Of a stretch of 64,000 nucleotides of DNA, positions 45,492 to 57,053 are shown piece by piece. The position numbers and the translations under genes are program-made. The DNA comes from Gautieria morchelliformis. Taxonomy: Eukaryota > Basidiomycota > Agaricomycetes > Gomphales > Gomphaceae. Every line of letters starts with the position of its first letter. Position 1 is the stretch's first letter. The notes under the pieces are model-generated. The model was not told the origin of the DNA, searched no databases, and saw only the letters and a program-made list of their open reading frames with translations. The stretch is from NCBI GenBank assembly GCA_015179125.1, contig WHVA01000145.1, positions 62,001-126,000 on the forward strand. Reading direction: 5' to 3'.

Positions 45492-48400
45492 TGTAAATAA
45501 CCCGTGTATCTACATGTACATTAGTTATTACATAATCCCAGTGGGCCCCTTAGGGACCCACTGTATAGTTTATGCGTGGGAACCGGCTAGCGGTCCCCAT
45601 CGCATCTTACTCTTACCTGTCACTACGTAGCATTCAGAATACCACTCATTGGTCAAGTTCTGCAGTGCCCTTGTGATACAAGGTCCTAAGATCGACATCT
45701 TTACACCTTTTTGAACTATCCTGCGGTTGATCGCCACGCGACCAACCGATAGTGGATTCGAAGCAATCTTGAAAAAGATCGCTGCGTCGACGACTAAACA
45801 TCGTTGAGACCCTCCAGTAGACCCTCTACTGTCGGCTGCGAGCATGATGATTCCACGCAGTCGAAGACGGACACGAGCGACGAGCTCGAGATCCACACCC
45901 CAGGTGCAGCCCAGTGACACGACGGCTGACGCTATCCTGGACCAAGAGACCAGGACGATAGAAGACGGAGAGATCGTAGATCTCACCGCCCTCGTCCCCT
46001 CAGTAGGGAACGAGGAAAACCTCGACCACGTCTCGTCGAGCGTGGCCGAAGAAGAGACGACGCCGAGCGATGATCCGGCACCGCCCCCCCATCTCCCTCT
46101 GCCCGAGGACAAAGGAAAGGGCAGAGAAGTCTCGCCGTTGTCAGACGGTAGAGCAACAACGTCGAGACGGGCACAAAGCCACGACTCAAACCGACACTCA
46201 CGAAGTAGAGCGACGACCATCGTCCCTGAAGGAGGATGATGGCAAAAGAGACGAGCCCCAGACAATAGTCAGGACTCGGAATACTCAAGCTCTAGTCGCA
46301 AGAGCTCAAGGGCTCACGCCATCGACCACGAGACGGCAGAGGCCCTGAACAAACAGGTGCAGGCTGCACCGAAGCACGCTGACGCGCCACAAGCACGATC
46401 AGCTGGCACTGCAGCTCGACAACGCCACCGCCGCCCTAATGGCAATCAGCAAGGAACTCCACCAGGCGGAGGAGATCAGGCTGCAAGACGCAGCCACGCT
46501 GGAGGACGTCCAGAAAGCACTCCGCCCACGCAGGGAACGCGACGCAACTCGTCCGAGCTCGCGACAGTCCGCAGCTAATGAACGCAGTCGCGATGCGTGC
46601 CAAAATGAGCGAGACAAGCAGCGAATGCCGCCGCCAGCCGTCCCGGTCGAACAGGACGTAATGTTCGGGAATGAACCTCAGGAGCAACCGGCTGCCCCAA
46701 CGGACAGCCATAAAACGATCCAACAGATCGTTAGGGATCAGGTCGCCTCAGAGCCTGACTCTGAAATGATGACCGAGAGCTTAGAGCTTGAAGTTGCACA
46801 CTGGCAGCGTAAAGAAGCCGCAGCCGCGTGCCGCCACACACGGGCACTCGAGATACTAGCCAAGAATGCCGAAGAGACGGTGGCCCACAGCCACACCGCT
46901 CAGCTGCCCGACGAGCAGCTCACGCAAGCCATACAGGACGCACGGCAAGCGCGCGCTGCCTACAACAGCAGGCTACGGATCCGCAACGCGGGACTGACCG
47001 GGGACACCAGGCACAAAACACCCCCGGAACCGAGAGCACAAAATGCTCCCGATCCCGAGCCCGATCCAGGCCTGGGGCCCGTCAGGGCATATAACAGCCT
47101 ACCCCGCGCGGCGTCACAACCGCGCGAGCGATCCATGGCCCCAACGGAAGGCCAGGGAATCCCTGACCAGGCCGACGTCGTACCAATGGAGCCGTACGAC
47201 GGGATCACGTGGATCATCCGCGTGGTGTTGGCAGATGCCATGGACACAGACCTGGAGAAGTCTGTGCTAGCGAAGGCCGGCGTAAAATTGGCCCACCCCA
47301 AGCCATATGCAGGGGGATCGGACCTCGAAGAGTTTGAAATCTTTGTGGCAGCCATCCTACGATGGCTGAAAATGAATTGCCTCCTAGGACCAACCAGCAT
47401 CGACATGCAGGTCGGCTATGTGGGCACTCGCCTCACCGGCGAAGCCCAAGCATGGTTCCTTCGAAACGTTGAACGCTTCGATCGCCAGGTCCGCATCTGG
47501 ACACTGGAATCAGTGATGCAAGGCCTTCAAAAGAGGGTCCTGCACACACTGACATACCATCACGCCTCGAATAAGTTCGATGCGGTCATGCAAGGCATGA
47601 AAACTGTTCAGGAGATGCTGAACGAGCTCACGAAAATACGCGGCACGTATGATACAGCCGCCAGACGAGTACACGTTCCGGAGACGGTTCGTATCTGCGC
47701 TACGCGAAACGCTGTGCAATGAGGTCCTCAAAAAGGGCTATAATGCCGAGAGCAGCTCAATAGAGCAACTCTTCGAGACAGCCCGGATGATCGAGGAGGC
47801 ATCCCGATATAACATGGGGATGCGCCACGCAGAAAGCGCAGCAGCAACGGCTAGCGCCGCCCGGCTCACAGGGAGCAAGCCGTTGACACCAACAGGCCTG
47901 ACCAGGCCCAGCCTGTTCGCAAGAAGCGGAACAGGTCAACGGCTACCGCCCTCATGCCCAGCACAAGCTGGACGCCCGCCTGAAGCTAAACAGCCTCAAG
48001 CGTCAGGATCGTCCCCGCGACCTGCCCCACCGACGAAAATGTCGGGCCGGCCCAATGACAGGCTCAGCGGCAGCCAAAGCAACACCGCATGCTTTGAATG
48101 CGGCCAACCTGGCCCCAAGAAGGCAGAATGCCCCCGGCTTAGGTCCGGTATAAGGACAGCGGCCGTGAGGCACGAGGGTGAAGCCGAGGATCCGGAGACG
48201 GATCCCGATCAAAGCTCTCTTCAACAGATTGATGAAGAGGGGGAGGGTGATCCCCAACCCAATGACACTCCGGATAACGGAGACACACCCGCTGAAGAAT
48301 GGGACGCTGAGCCGTCCCAATACTATGAATGGGATGAAGAGGTGGAGGACACCACCTACAGGTCCAGCACGATCAGATTCGCGCTGGAAGACGAAACCGC

Positions 48401-50364
48401 CACGAAAGTCATGGCGGCACGCACATCGGTCACGCCATATAAGGCGGCCGAGCCGGTGTATCACCACCGAAGCAAACACAGAATGCAGCCAACGCGTCCG
48501 CGTAGTGAGAACCGTACCCTATCGGGGTACTGGGAAATAAACGGCGTAAAAGCCCACTGCCTGCTAGATAGCGGCAGCGAAGGGGTACTGCTGTCCCCCG
48601 AATTCACGCGAGCTACAGGGATGAAGACATTCTCCCTGGAGCAACCAATCGCGCTGCAGCTAGCCTGCATAGGCAGCCGTTCCACGATCAACTATGGAAC
48701 GAACACGACCATCAAGTTTGGTCGTGGGACATACGACGAATACTTCGACGTAGCAAACGTCGAATATTATGACGCGATCTTAGGGGCACCATTCCTAAGG
48801 AGATTCGGCATAACCCTGGACTTCTCGAGCCCAGGGATGATCCGCAAGGGAAACGAGGTGATCCCCACGGGCAAGGTCTCATTCTACGACGACGAATCGA
48901 AGAACGAGGACAAGGGGCCATCGGTGAGCAGAGTCACCCAAGCGCCAATGCCGAACCTGGCTCATTGAAGCCAGGAGGACGAGTCGTCTCGCGACTCGTC
49001 CTCGAACTCACCCTACAGTCGTAGGGAGAGACGCTCTCACCTAATGGTGAAAGCGATGGGAAAGAGGAAAGCGGGCCCGTGCGCCGCGGGACCTAATAGA
49101 CGCCAACAGCGCCTAATGGCTTCTAAGCCAACCACTACCATCATCCTCACGGATGATGACCTTCCTCGCCTCCGCGAGGAATGGATGGAAAGAATTGCTG
49201 ACCTAGTCAGTGGAATTCCATTAGACAAAAGAAATGCCGCAGATTGCGCGTACGCGCGAGATGATCGGCGTGTTCAAACGCATCGAGCGCGAACAACGCG
49301 CTCGCAATCCCAAAAGGGATTGTCTCGTGATAGCGGGCGGTACCCCGCACGACATCGCGGCCATTCTAAAGGGTTGGATACACAACCCTGAAGGAATCCC
49401 CTCCACCATCCGTGACAACGCAGATGGCACCTTCAACCTAGACGACATGGACGTCTGGATGTGGTTGAAGGCACTCATGCCCCGAGTCAAAGGGGTCGCA
49501 TCACCACTCAGGGCGAGGCTACTCGACCTCTTTGGCTCGATGGACCAATGGTCAAGCCTCGTCGACGCCAGGGAAGTGCTGACACCTCAGAGCACCACCC
49601 TGCGGCTCTCAATCACGGGCCCATTCCCTGTGGAGGGCCGGGCCGGCCCCGACATCCCACTCGCGGAGATCACAAGATGGTTGGCCCGCTATGCGGGAGT
49701 CACTCGCGAGCGAGCGGCGCGCATTGAACATTACGTTCAGCGCAGCATCACCGGCGCGGCATTCAGCGCCGCCGCCCGTGAGGGCCAACAAAAGGTCATT
49801 GAGACCAGCCACATGAGGGCCGCAGTGCCGCGACCCCTCACTCACGCTCAGCTCGACCAAGAGCTGGCGCGCTTCCGGCCCACTCCTCAAACGGAGGACC
49901 CGGCTGTTGAGGCCATGCTCCGCGAGGACGCGGGCCCCAGCGCCCAAGCGGAGACCGCCGCTAATGGTGAGGCCGACCACCCTCACCCGATCGCCACCGA
50001 TGACGCGGAGGTGCCCCCGGAGGAGTCACGTGCTCCTCCGTCCCCGTACGACGACGACGTCGTCGTCGTATCGGCCACTCTAGAGGACTCCCTCATGGAC
50101 GACCTCTATGAGTAGGCGTTAACCCCTATAGTTGTCTATAGAGGGGGAGGGTGTAAATAACCCATGTATCTACATGTACATTAGTTATTACATAATCCCA
50201 GTGGGCCCCTTAGGGACCACTGTATAGTTTATGCGTGGGAACCGGCTAGCGGTCCCCATCGCATCTTACTCTTACCTGTCACTACGTAGCATTCAGAATA
50301 CCACTCATTGGTCAAGTTCTGCAGTGCCCTTGTGATACAAGGTCCTAAGATCGACATCTTTACA
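45492..50364 (+). mobile_element. Young LTR retrotransposon, gag/protease type (fossil)
   Basis: Two LTRs of about 213-214 bp (45,492-45,705 and 50,152-50,364) start TGTAAATAACC and end CATCTTTACA, flanked by the 5-bp duplication ATATT. They differ at about two places, so insertion was recent. A purine-rich tract (GAGGGGGAGGG) precedes the 3' LTR. Parts: a gag region with coiled, charged N-terminal sequence and a capsid-like segment (about 45,850-47,720), then a zinc-knuckle-like Cys motif and a DSG aspartic-protease region (about 47,650-48,970), and a 3' ORF of unknown role (49,234-50,115). No reverse transcriptase, RNase H or integrase is recognisable, so it looks non-autonomous; the family is probably Ty3/gypsy-like. 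It is inserted inside a small TIR element. Confidence 0.85.
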
Positions 50365-50452
50365 ATATTGCCGTCAACCGTAATACGGACAAACTTGCTG
50401 TACATTATATGGCCATAGCCGTAATATGGACGGTGTGCAGCCCTAGTCCACA
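50365..50452. mobile_element. Small TIR element, right part
   Basis: Continues from 45,491; ends with the inverted repeat of the left terminus (GGTGTGCAGCCCTAGTCCAC). The LTR element sits between the two halves with ATATT on each side. Confidence 0.62.
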
Positions 50453-51145
50453 ACATTACATATGGACTAATCGCTGGCCCCAACGAGCACGCCCCTAATC
50501 TTACCATGGCATGAATTGCTCCGCTGTTTGTATATATCTCTAGCGATATGTCAATGCTGTTTTCACTGCTCAGTGTCAACCTCAGTCTCCTTCAAGCTGT
50601 CAGCTTTGAACAGCTTATCACATTCATCAACCTAATCCAACACCTTTGCGAGTGAATAAAATGGAACCAGCCTTACGATTACATTGGTCCCCCAGGTGCA
50701 CTGCCAATTTCTGTGCACGATTTTATATGTGATATGCTGGGGCTGGACACTGAAACAGTAAAATATATCTAGCTTACTTGGAACCATATGGCTTGGACCA
50801 AGACCACCGATTCTAGAGGGCCTCAATTCCAACGATCAAATTCACTTCTACCTTTGTTTCTAAAGCATGGTCCAGCTCATAGCATAGGTAAATCTGACTG
50901 GGTGGTTCGCTGCCAGTATTTAACATATCGCTTGCAGCCTATTATGAATTCTTTCCACCACATCATGTCTGCATTGATCCAGAATGTCAGCACTATGGAA
51001 GTACACCACAGTGGACTCATGCTCATGAAATTATAGAACCCTTCCACAAGAGAAATTGTTGTGAGCCGACTAGTGTTGAACCGGAATCTAATAACACGTT
51101 TTTACGTACATGTTCAAAATGTTACATACAAAACATGCTAAATAC
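50453..51145. other. No gene recognised
   Basis: Frames at 50,788-51,036 (plus) and 50,632-50,832 (minus) are protein-like in composition but match nothing I know. This could be more of the decayed P450 or an old element. Confidence 0.35.
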
Positions 51146-52110
51146 CTACTGGAAGATGTTGTTGAAAAGACACATACGAAAGAATCCAGACGTGAACACT
51201 TTGCCGGCGGGAATTTCACTGCCAGCGCTGTCTCTAGCAGGCGTGATATTGAATACATGCAGGACTGATGTCATGCACAGAATTATCAGCCAAGTGCCGG
51301 CCTGGGCCCAGATATAGTTATCACAACGATGTTGCATCCAGCCTTCAAATTCCAAAGTTTGTAGTCTGGAACTCCAATTTCCAGGTGGAATCTGTTCACA
51401 AGGACGGCGACAAATGCCTGTAATTCGATGATCCTTGATTACAGGTCAATTAAAATAACCAGATAGTGGATTCATTCACAGTAATCCCCACCCCACCTGT
51501 GTAAAGATCAGCTGCTTGCATACGGTCCATCGGTATGAATAGATGACTACGCACGCAATACATGTCTTAGGTGCACCGTCAAAGTTAGTTGAGGTTAGCT
51601 CCTTTCGTTCGATGGCATCAATACTTCACAGGATGTCTGTGGCCCTGATGCTACGGGATTTAAGCCGGAACGCTAGCTGGAGGGTCGTCTGGACGAAGAC
51701 TCCCCTGACATATGGCAATCTATGGGTCTGAAGAGTCATTCTATGCAATGCCACAATACAGAAGCGCGTTGACGCACCCGCTGTCCCTTTCGCACAGGCA
51801 GAGTATGAATCCTTCCACCTGTGATTGTGGTGACAGGCTTCGAGAATGGGATGACATTATTGGTCCCCACCTGGAATGTACCATGAGTGACAATGGAACG
51901 AAGTCTGAATACTTCCTTGGCGACCGCTTGCAGGGACATGTGGTCAAACACAGAGTATTCAAACGATTCCAACGCTGAGCCATGGCACTCCCTAGAACAT
52001 CCAAGACTTCTGCATACACTTTCTCTTGAACAGAAGGGACGGGAGAGTTCATAAAATGCAAAGCTTAGGGTGTTGCATGACGTCTCATCTAAGCCTTTGA
52101 CGGTCATCAT
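51146..52110 (-). pseudogene. Decayed cytochrome P450
   Basis: Minus-strand pieces in P450 order: an I-helix (GLDETSCNTLSFAFYEL), then in another frame VQEKVYAEVLDVLGSAM, then the K-helix with E-x-x-R (EVFRLRSIVTHGTFQVGT) and the following SKPVTTITGG...LPVRKGQ strand, and far downstream the C-terminal strand VLHVFNITPARDSAGSEIP. The frames are broken between these pieces, and the heme-binding Cys loop is not found, so it is a pseudogene. The CYP family cannot be named. It may be a host gene copy stranded among repeats. Confidence 0.72.
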
Positions 52111-52320
52111 GACACAATGGTAGGAACTGGTACTACTTACATCCTGCGACGAAGAAGGAGCTAGATGCTCTCAATTAAAATCACCGATTCTACTGGTCAT
52201 TTTCCCCGCACTCGAGTTCTAAGCGCATCAAGTCCTTGCTGAAATACTCCGGGTCACTCCAGACCCTAATTCCCTAGCTACTCCTAGTAGCACACCTCTT
52301 AGTTACCAAGTATTCTTTAG

Positions 52321-53253
52321 ACCTTCAACCTAGATGACATGGACGTCTGGATGTGGTTGAAGGCACTCATGCCCCGAGTTAAAGGGGTTGCATCACCTCT
52401 CAAGTTGAGACTCCTTGACTTGTTTGGCTCAACCGACCGATGGTCGAGCTTCGTCAATGCCAGGGAATGCCTGACACCGCAGAGCACCAGCCTGCGGCTA
52501 TCCATCACGGGTCCGTATCCTGTGGGAGGCCGAGCTGGCCCTGACATCCCGCTCGCCGAGATCGCACGATGGCTGGCCTGCCACACCGGCGTCACTCAGG
52601 AACGAGTGGCGCACATTGAACACTACGTTCAACGCAGCCTCACCGGCGCGGCATTCAGTGCCGCCGCCCAGGAGGGCCAACAAAAGGTCCTCGAGACCAG
52701 CCACATGAGGGCCGCAGTGCCACGACTGCTCACCCACGCTCAGCTTGATCAAGAGCTGGCGCACTTCCGGCCTCCTCCCCAGGCCAAGGACCCGGCCGTC
52801 GAGGCCATACTCCGCGAGGAGACCATCCCTGTCAACCAAATGGGAACCCCCACCAGTGGTGAGGCAGAGCCACCTCACCCAACCACCCCCGCGGATGTGG
52901 AGGTGCCTCCGGAGGAGTCACGTGCTCCGCCAGCCCCATACGATGACAATGTCATCGTATCGGAATCACTAGAGGACACCATCATGGATGACCTCTATGA
53001 GTCCTAGGCGATACCCTATAGTTGTCTATAGAGGGAGGGTGTAAATAACCTATGTATCTACCTGTACACTAGTTATTACATAATCCCAGTGGGCCCCTTG
53101 GGGACCCACTGTATAGTTTATGCATGGGAACCGGTCAGCAGTTCCCATCGCATCTTACCCTTATATTGTCACTATGTAGCATTCAGAATACCACTCCTTG
53201 GTCAAGTTCTGTTGTGCCCTTGTGACACAAGGCATAGGATCGTCATCTTTACA
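52321..53253 (+). mobile_element. Older fragment of the same LTR family (fossil)
   Basis: Begins inside the 3' ORF (matching from about 49,431) and ends with an LTR at 53,040-53,253 (TGTAAATAACC...TCTTTACA). The rest of the element is absent to the left. It is visibly more diverged than the two LTRs of the element at 45.5-50.4 kb, so it is an older insertion of the same family. Confidence 0.8.
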
Positions 53254-53539
53254 CCCACCTACTGCCTTGGAGGATGCCGTCATAGGTTCCATGGGCCCCG
53301 CTTTGGAACTGGCTCCAGGACTTCATGAACTCGCCCATGGAGATGGAGAAGTCACAGAGGACGGCTTGTACTACATGGGGGGCCAGAATGATGACCCGAT
53401 GCTGCTTCCAGCTGGCACTTCTGGTAATGATGACCCTTCAGATGCTGAAACATGCGGACATGTTTCTACTGGAAGTGGGATGGTTCATGCCCCCTTCTCT
53501 GATGAGGAGTCAGTAACTGCAGAGCCTATTGAATGGTAA
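53254..53539 (+). CDS. Acidic C-terminal fragment, unknown
   Basis: Downstream of the LTR a frame stays open for about 95 codons (PPTALEDAVIGSMGPALELA, then an Asp/Glu/Gly-rich run) and ends at TAA 53,537-53,539. It looks like the acidic tail of a larger protein whose front has been replaced by the LTR fragment. No family is recognised. Confidence 0.3.
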
Positions 53540-53598
53540 CCACAGCTTCAGGTTGATAATAGACAAACTGCACCCTTAGTACAATTGTGTATGTCTGT

Positions 53599-53785
53599 AC
53601 AATTTCTATCAAGGCCACTTGGGTCCGATACTCAAGGGTCCCGCCTGGTCACCTACAATTTCTATCAATCAAGGGTCAGGCCCGCCTGGTCAACTATGAT
53701 TTCTATCAAGGCCACTCGGGTCGGATACTCAAGGGTCGGACCCGCCTGGTCAACTACAATTTCTATCAAGGCCACTTGGTTTGCA
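53599..53785. repeat. Minisatellite, about 40-60-bp units
   Basis: Four partly deleted copies of a unit beginning ACAATTTCTATCAAGGCCAC and containing ACTCAAGGGTCGGACCCGCC. Unit starts: 53,599, 53,656, 53,697 and 53,757. Open frames over this region are repeat artefacts. Confidence 0.8.
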
Positions 53786-53974
53786 ATCATTTCCAGGCCA
53801 ACACAAGTGCAATCACTTTTGCACTGACTTTGGACAGTTTGCCTCAGAGCCATTTGCAGAAGACACTGGGGTAGATCTGCAGTAGCACATGACCAGGGAT
53901 TTCTTTTCACTGCACGCTGAATTTCACTTAGCCATATTTTTTGTGATGGCTTATAATGCAACAGGACCTGTTAT

Positions 53975-54047
53975 TTGTATTTATCTTTTTTTTTTTTTTC
54001 ACGTACAGTTTTAATTTCACTTAGCGTACAGTTTTAACTTCACTTAG
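53975..54047. repeat. T-run and a 23-bp tandem pair
   Basis: A T-rich run near 53,978-53,999 is followed by two 23-bp units of the type CGTACAGTTTTAATTTCACT plus TAG at 54,002-54,047. Confidence 0.7.
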
Positions 54048-54234
54048 CGATGTTTTTTGGCCTATACCGGAGTAGCACATGATCAATTTTTTATTCACCG
54101 TACACCTTTATTTCACCCCAAGACTGTGTTTATTATGATGTCTGGGGTCTAAGCGCTCATGCCGACCCATCCGCTGATAAATCGCGACCGACACAGTGGT
54201 GCGGCGGCTAAAAATGAAGCTGGTCAGTCCGGCT

Positions 54235-54535
54235 TTCCATACCCTTGACGCCATCGTCATGCGATGCGTGACCTAGCCGCTGTAGCCTGTACTTCCAGCC
54301 TGCTCAACTCATGGCTTGGACTCTCGCGATGATGATGCACGACCCATGGTCCCTGTGCTGGTCTGAAATGAGTCAGGGCGGAAGTCCACTATATTCTCGC
54401 TGTCGTGACTCGTCATTCTAATCATACTAAGTTACAAAACTGCGACCACGTCGCACCGGTCCCCTCAGTCGCGGGCCACCGGGAACAGCTCTACATCACC
54501 ACACAGCCACACAGCTGATATACCGAATGCACCAT
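54235..54535. repeat. Duplicated spacer (uninterrupted form)
   Basis: Matches 42,080-42,273 plus 44,948-45,010, that is, the empty form of the site occupied by the 2.67-kb insertion. The end also matches 60,350-60,500. It keeps CpG sites that are decayed in the 42-kb copy. Confidence 0.7.
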
Positions 54536-54816
54536 GTCACGGATACCATGTCGCTGTGCCCCATGTATTAACCCAATAGTCTTCACCCTCGGCCGACCTC
54601 TTCCACTACATCCAGGACGCCGAATTAGGAGCTTTCTCGCGTTTCCATATCCAGAAATGCTGCCACGATGGGACGACGCCTGTACTGCGGCTATCGAGCA
54701 TTGCCATAAAATCAAAACCACATGCACACTCAGGGTCTTGAACTTGCAGTTTTAGGTCATAATCCCTTCCGGTTCCTCAGGTTCATCTTTTCCTATCCTC
54801 AAATATCAGTGAAAGG

Positions 54817-55041
54817 ATGGCGGTGTGGAACGACGCCATCGATGGGTCATCTTCGTCATATGAAGTGAGCCCGTCGCGGTTTGCTTTCATTGACATTCGG
54901 CTGACGCTCATTCACAGTGATTACACGCCGCTCGACTTCAAACTGCTCGAGAGGAAAACGCTTCAGAATCACTTCCAGCCCATGCCAGCCCGATGTAATG
55001 AACAATCTGCCGAGAATATTCAGGCGGCTAAGCATATCTGA
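54817..55041 (+). CDS. Small ORF in the DUF6533 upstream block
   Basis: A 74-codon frame (MAVWNDAIDGSSSSYEVSPS, then RFAFIDIRLTLIHSDYTPLD) that is homologous to a broken stretch at 32,545-32,740. Conservation of the piece in two duplication units may reflect only recent copying. No domain recognised. Confidence 0.3.
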   Translation: MAVWNDAIDGSSSSYEVSPSRFAFIDIRLTLIHSDYTPLDFKLLERKTLQNHFQPMPARCNEQSAENIQAAKHI

Positions 55042-55264
55042 TGCTTCTACGCTGCCTTAGCTGATTTGATTCTATCTGCCATCAGTCATGTCCCCTTGGC
55101 AAAATTTGTTCAACGCTCACTGATATGGAATGCTGTGAATATCTATGGCCAGGCAACACCCATAACCAGAATATTATATATACACATTGCGCGATCGGCT
55201 ACTCCAACCTCACATCGGCACGCAAAGCTTAGTCCCTCATCTGCATTCTAGTCTTTCTTATATC

Positions 55265-57053
55265 ATGCCTCAGGCGGAAGCCTCGGCTCAAAGCCAGGTG
55301 CTATCAGACCAGTACGTACTTACCACATGGCGTGAGATGCAGAATAACTTACCTGAACTAGTTTTGCGGTCAACTATGTCACCATCGCAGGGCTTGGTAT
55401 GCGTACATGTCCCTTGTCTAATTCCACCATTTCCATGACTTGTTACACAGCACTGCTCATCTACGACACTCTTCTCACACTGCCACCTGAGATCCAGTAC
55501 ATTTGGTGCAAGACCGTCAAAATTGGCACCATTGTCTATTTACTCGCTCGTTACCTGCCCTTGGTTTTGTTTCTTCTCGTCATATATGGTAATTTATCTA
55601 ACATGTCCATTGAGGTATATTATGACAATGCTCTCATGTGTAACACCCTTATTGATCAGAATGAGTATCTAGTATGACTTCCATTACTTATGAAGAAGTA
55701 AGCTAGAGACTCATATATTCAAAGGAAATGTAATATTATAAATCACCTAATTGTTGCTTTAGAAGTTCCTTCTCTGATTGGTATACAGGGTGAGTGATTA
55801 TACCCATATATTTCTCAGGCTGAAGGATCAACAAATTTTATTATCTAGGCCTTCTGCTAGCTCACACCTATGCTATTTCCCTTCAGAATCAAAGAGTTTT
55901 GGGTGTCCTTGGGCTGCTTATTCTTGGGGCTATTATCATCACAGTGGTATGTTTGTGCAGATTGTGTATAAATAGCATAAATTGATTTCACTACATATAG
56001 TACCAGTCTGTTTTGGACACCTGCAATATCACTAGTTCACAATTTAATATATTGGCATTGTTAGTACTGAGTCTGATTTTCTGCCTAGATTAACACTAAC
56101 AACTTCATCAGGTGTAAGATCTAGGGACCTGTATATGTCCAATTTGGATCTGAATGCCTTTGACAGTGGCTACCATGAATAATGTTACTGTAATCCTTTT
56201 TGACACTGGAGTTGTGATAGTAACCATTATGAGCTCAATTCAAACCCTAAGGCTTTGGCGGAAAGGTGAGGTTTGGGATAAGAAATCTCTCATTAATCTA
56301 GTGATTTACCAAGGTGAGCATACAACATATTGATTATATATATGGACATATCACTAATCCACAGGTAAGGCTTTGTCAGATATGGGTATGGAGTATTATT
56401 CCTATGATATTTTGTATGTTGATTTACATTCAGATTTGTGCTTACCATTACATTAGCTGATACTATCACAACTAAGGTCTTGTTACTTATAAACCTGTTG
56501 AGCTTTGAGAGCTTACCCGGTCTTCTCTTACATTTCAGGTAGTGAGGGTATGTAAGATGTTGATCATAACATAAAAATGGCTAACTTCAGCTGGTATAAA
56601 GCAAAGCATTTCTCCTATCTTGGGCGGGCTTCAGAACAGGTATCTTCTCAGCAAGTTAAGAAGAAAGACATGTGATTGTACTTACAGTGCACATACAGCT
56701 TGTCAATAATTCTTGTCTGCCGCTTCCACCTAACTCTCAAAGAGAGACACAGTCAACATCACAACCCCTCATTACCCTCTCTTTCATTCTCCAGCTTTCG
56801 GGCAGCTAGACAAAGTGTCCACAATGCCATAGTGACTGAATTTGGGAACCCTTGCTTGAGCCTGGATTTTAGTGCTGAGACTTTAGAGGACAATATGGCT
56901 GATCAGGAACACCAGCAGTCACCTGGTGAGGCTGGGACAGCTGGGATAGAGTTGGATGAGTTTCCTTGGGCAACTGGATGTCCTGGAGATGTAGAAACAG
57001 CTGGGCCCATCACCTCTGGTGAGCAGTTAGCAGCTCCTTCAGGCACTGGTTAA
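55265..57053 (+). CDS. DUF6533-type multipass membrane protein, copy 3
   Basis: Start MPQAEASAQSQVLSDQ at 55,265. Signature exon ALLIYDTLLTLPPEIQYIWC continues as KTVKIGTIVYLLARYLPLVL and FLLVIYGNLSN. Later exons: LLAHTYAISLQNQRVLGVLG and LLILGAIIITV; VTVILFDTGVVIVTIMSS and IQTLRLWRKGEVWDKKSLIN; and LADTITT. The tail opens LSIILVCRFHLTLKERHSQH, continues AARQSVHNAIVTEFGNPCLS, and ends with an acidic, Gly/Ala-rich segment at TAA 57,051-57,053. Introns are short GT-AG. It is the best-preserved of the three copies. Hydrophobic segments imply a polytopic membrane protein; the family has no assigned function. Confidence 0.68.

Noticed and set aside
53585-53874. Overlapping ORFs of 80-98 codons
   Set aside because: They are translations of a minisatellite, open in several frames because of repeat structure.
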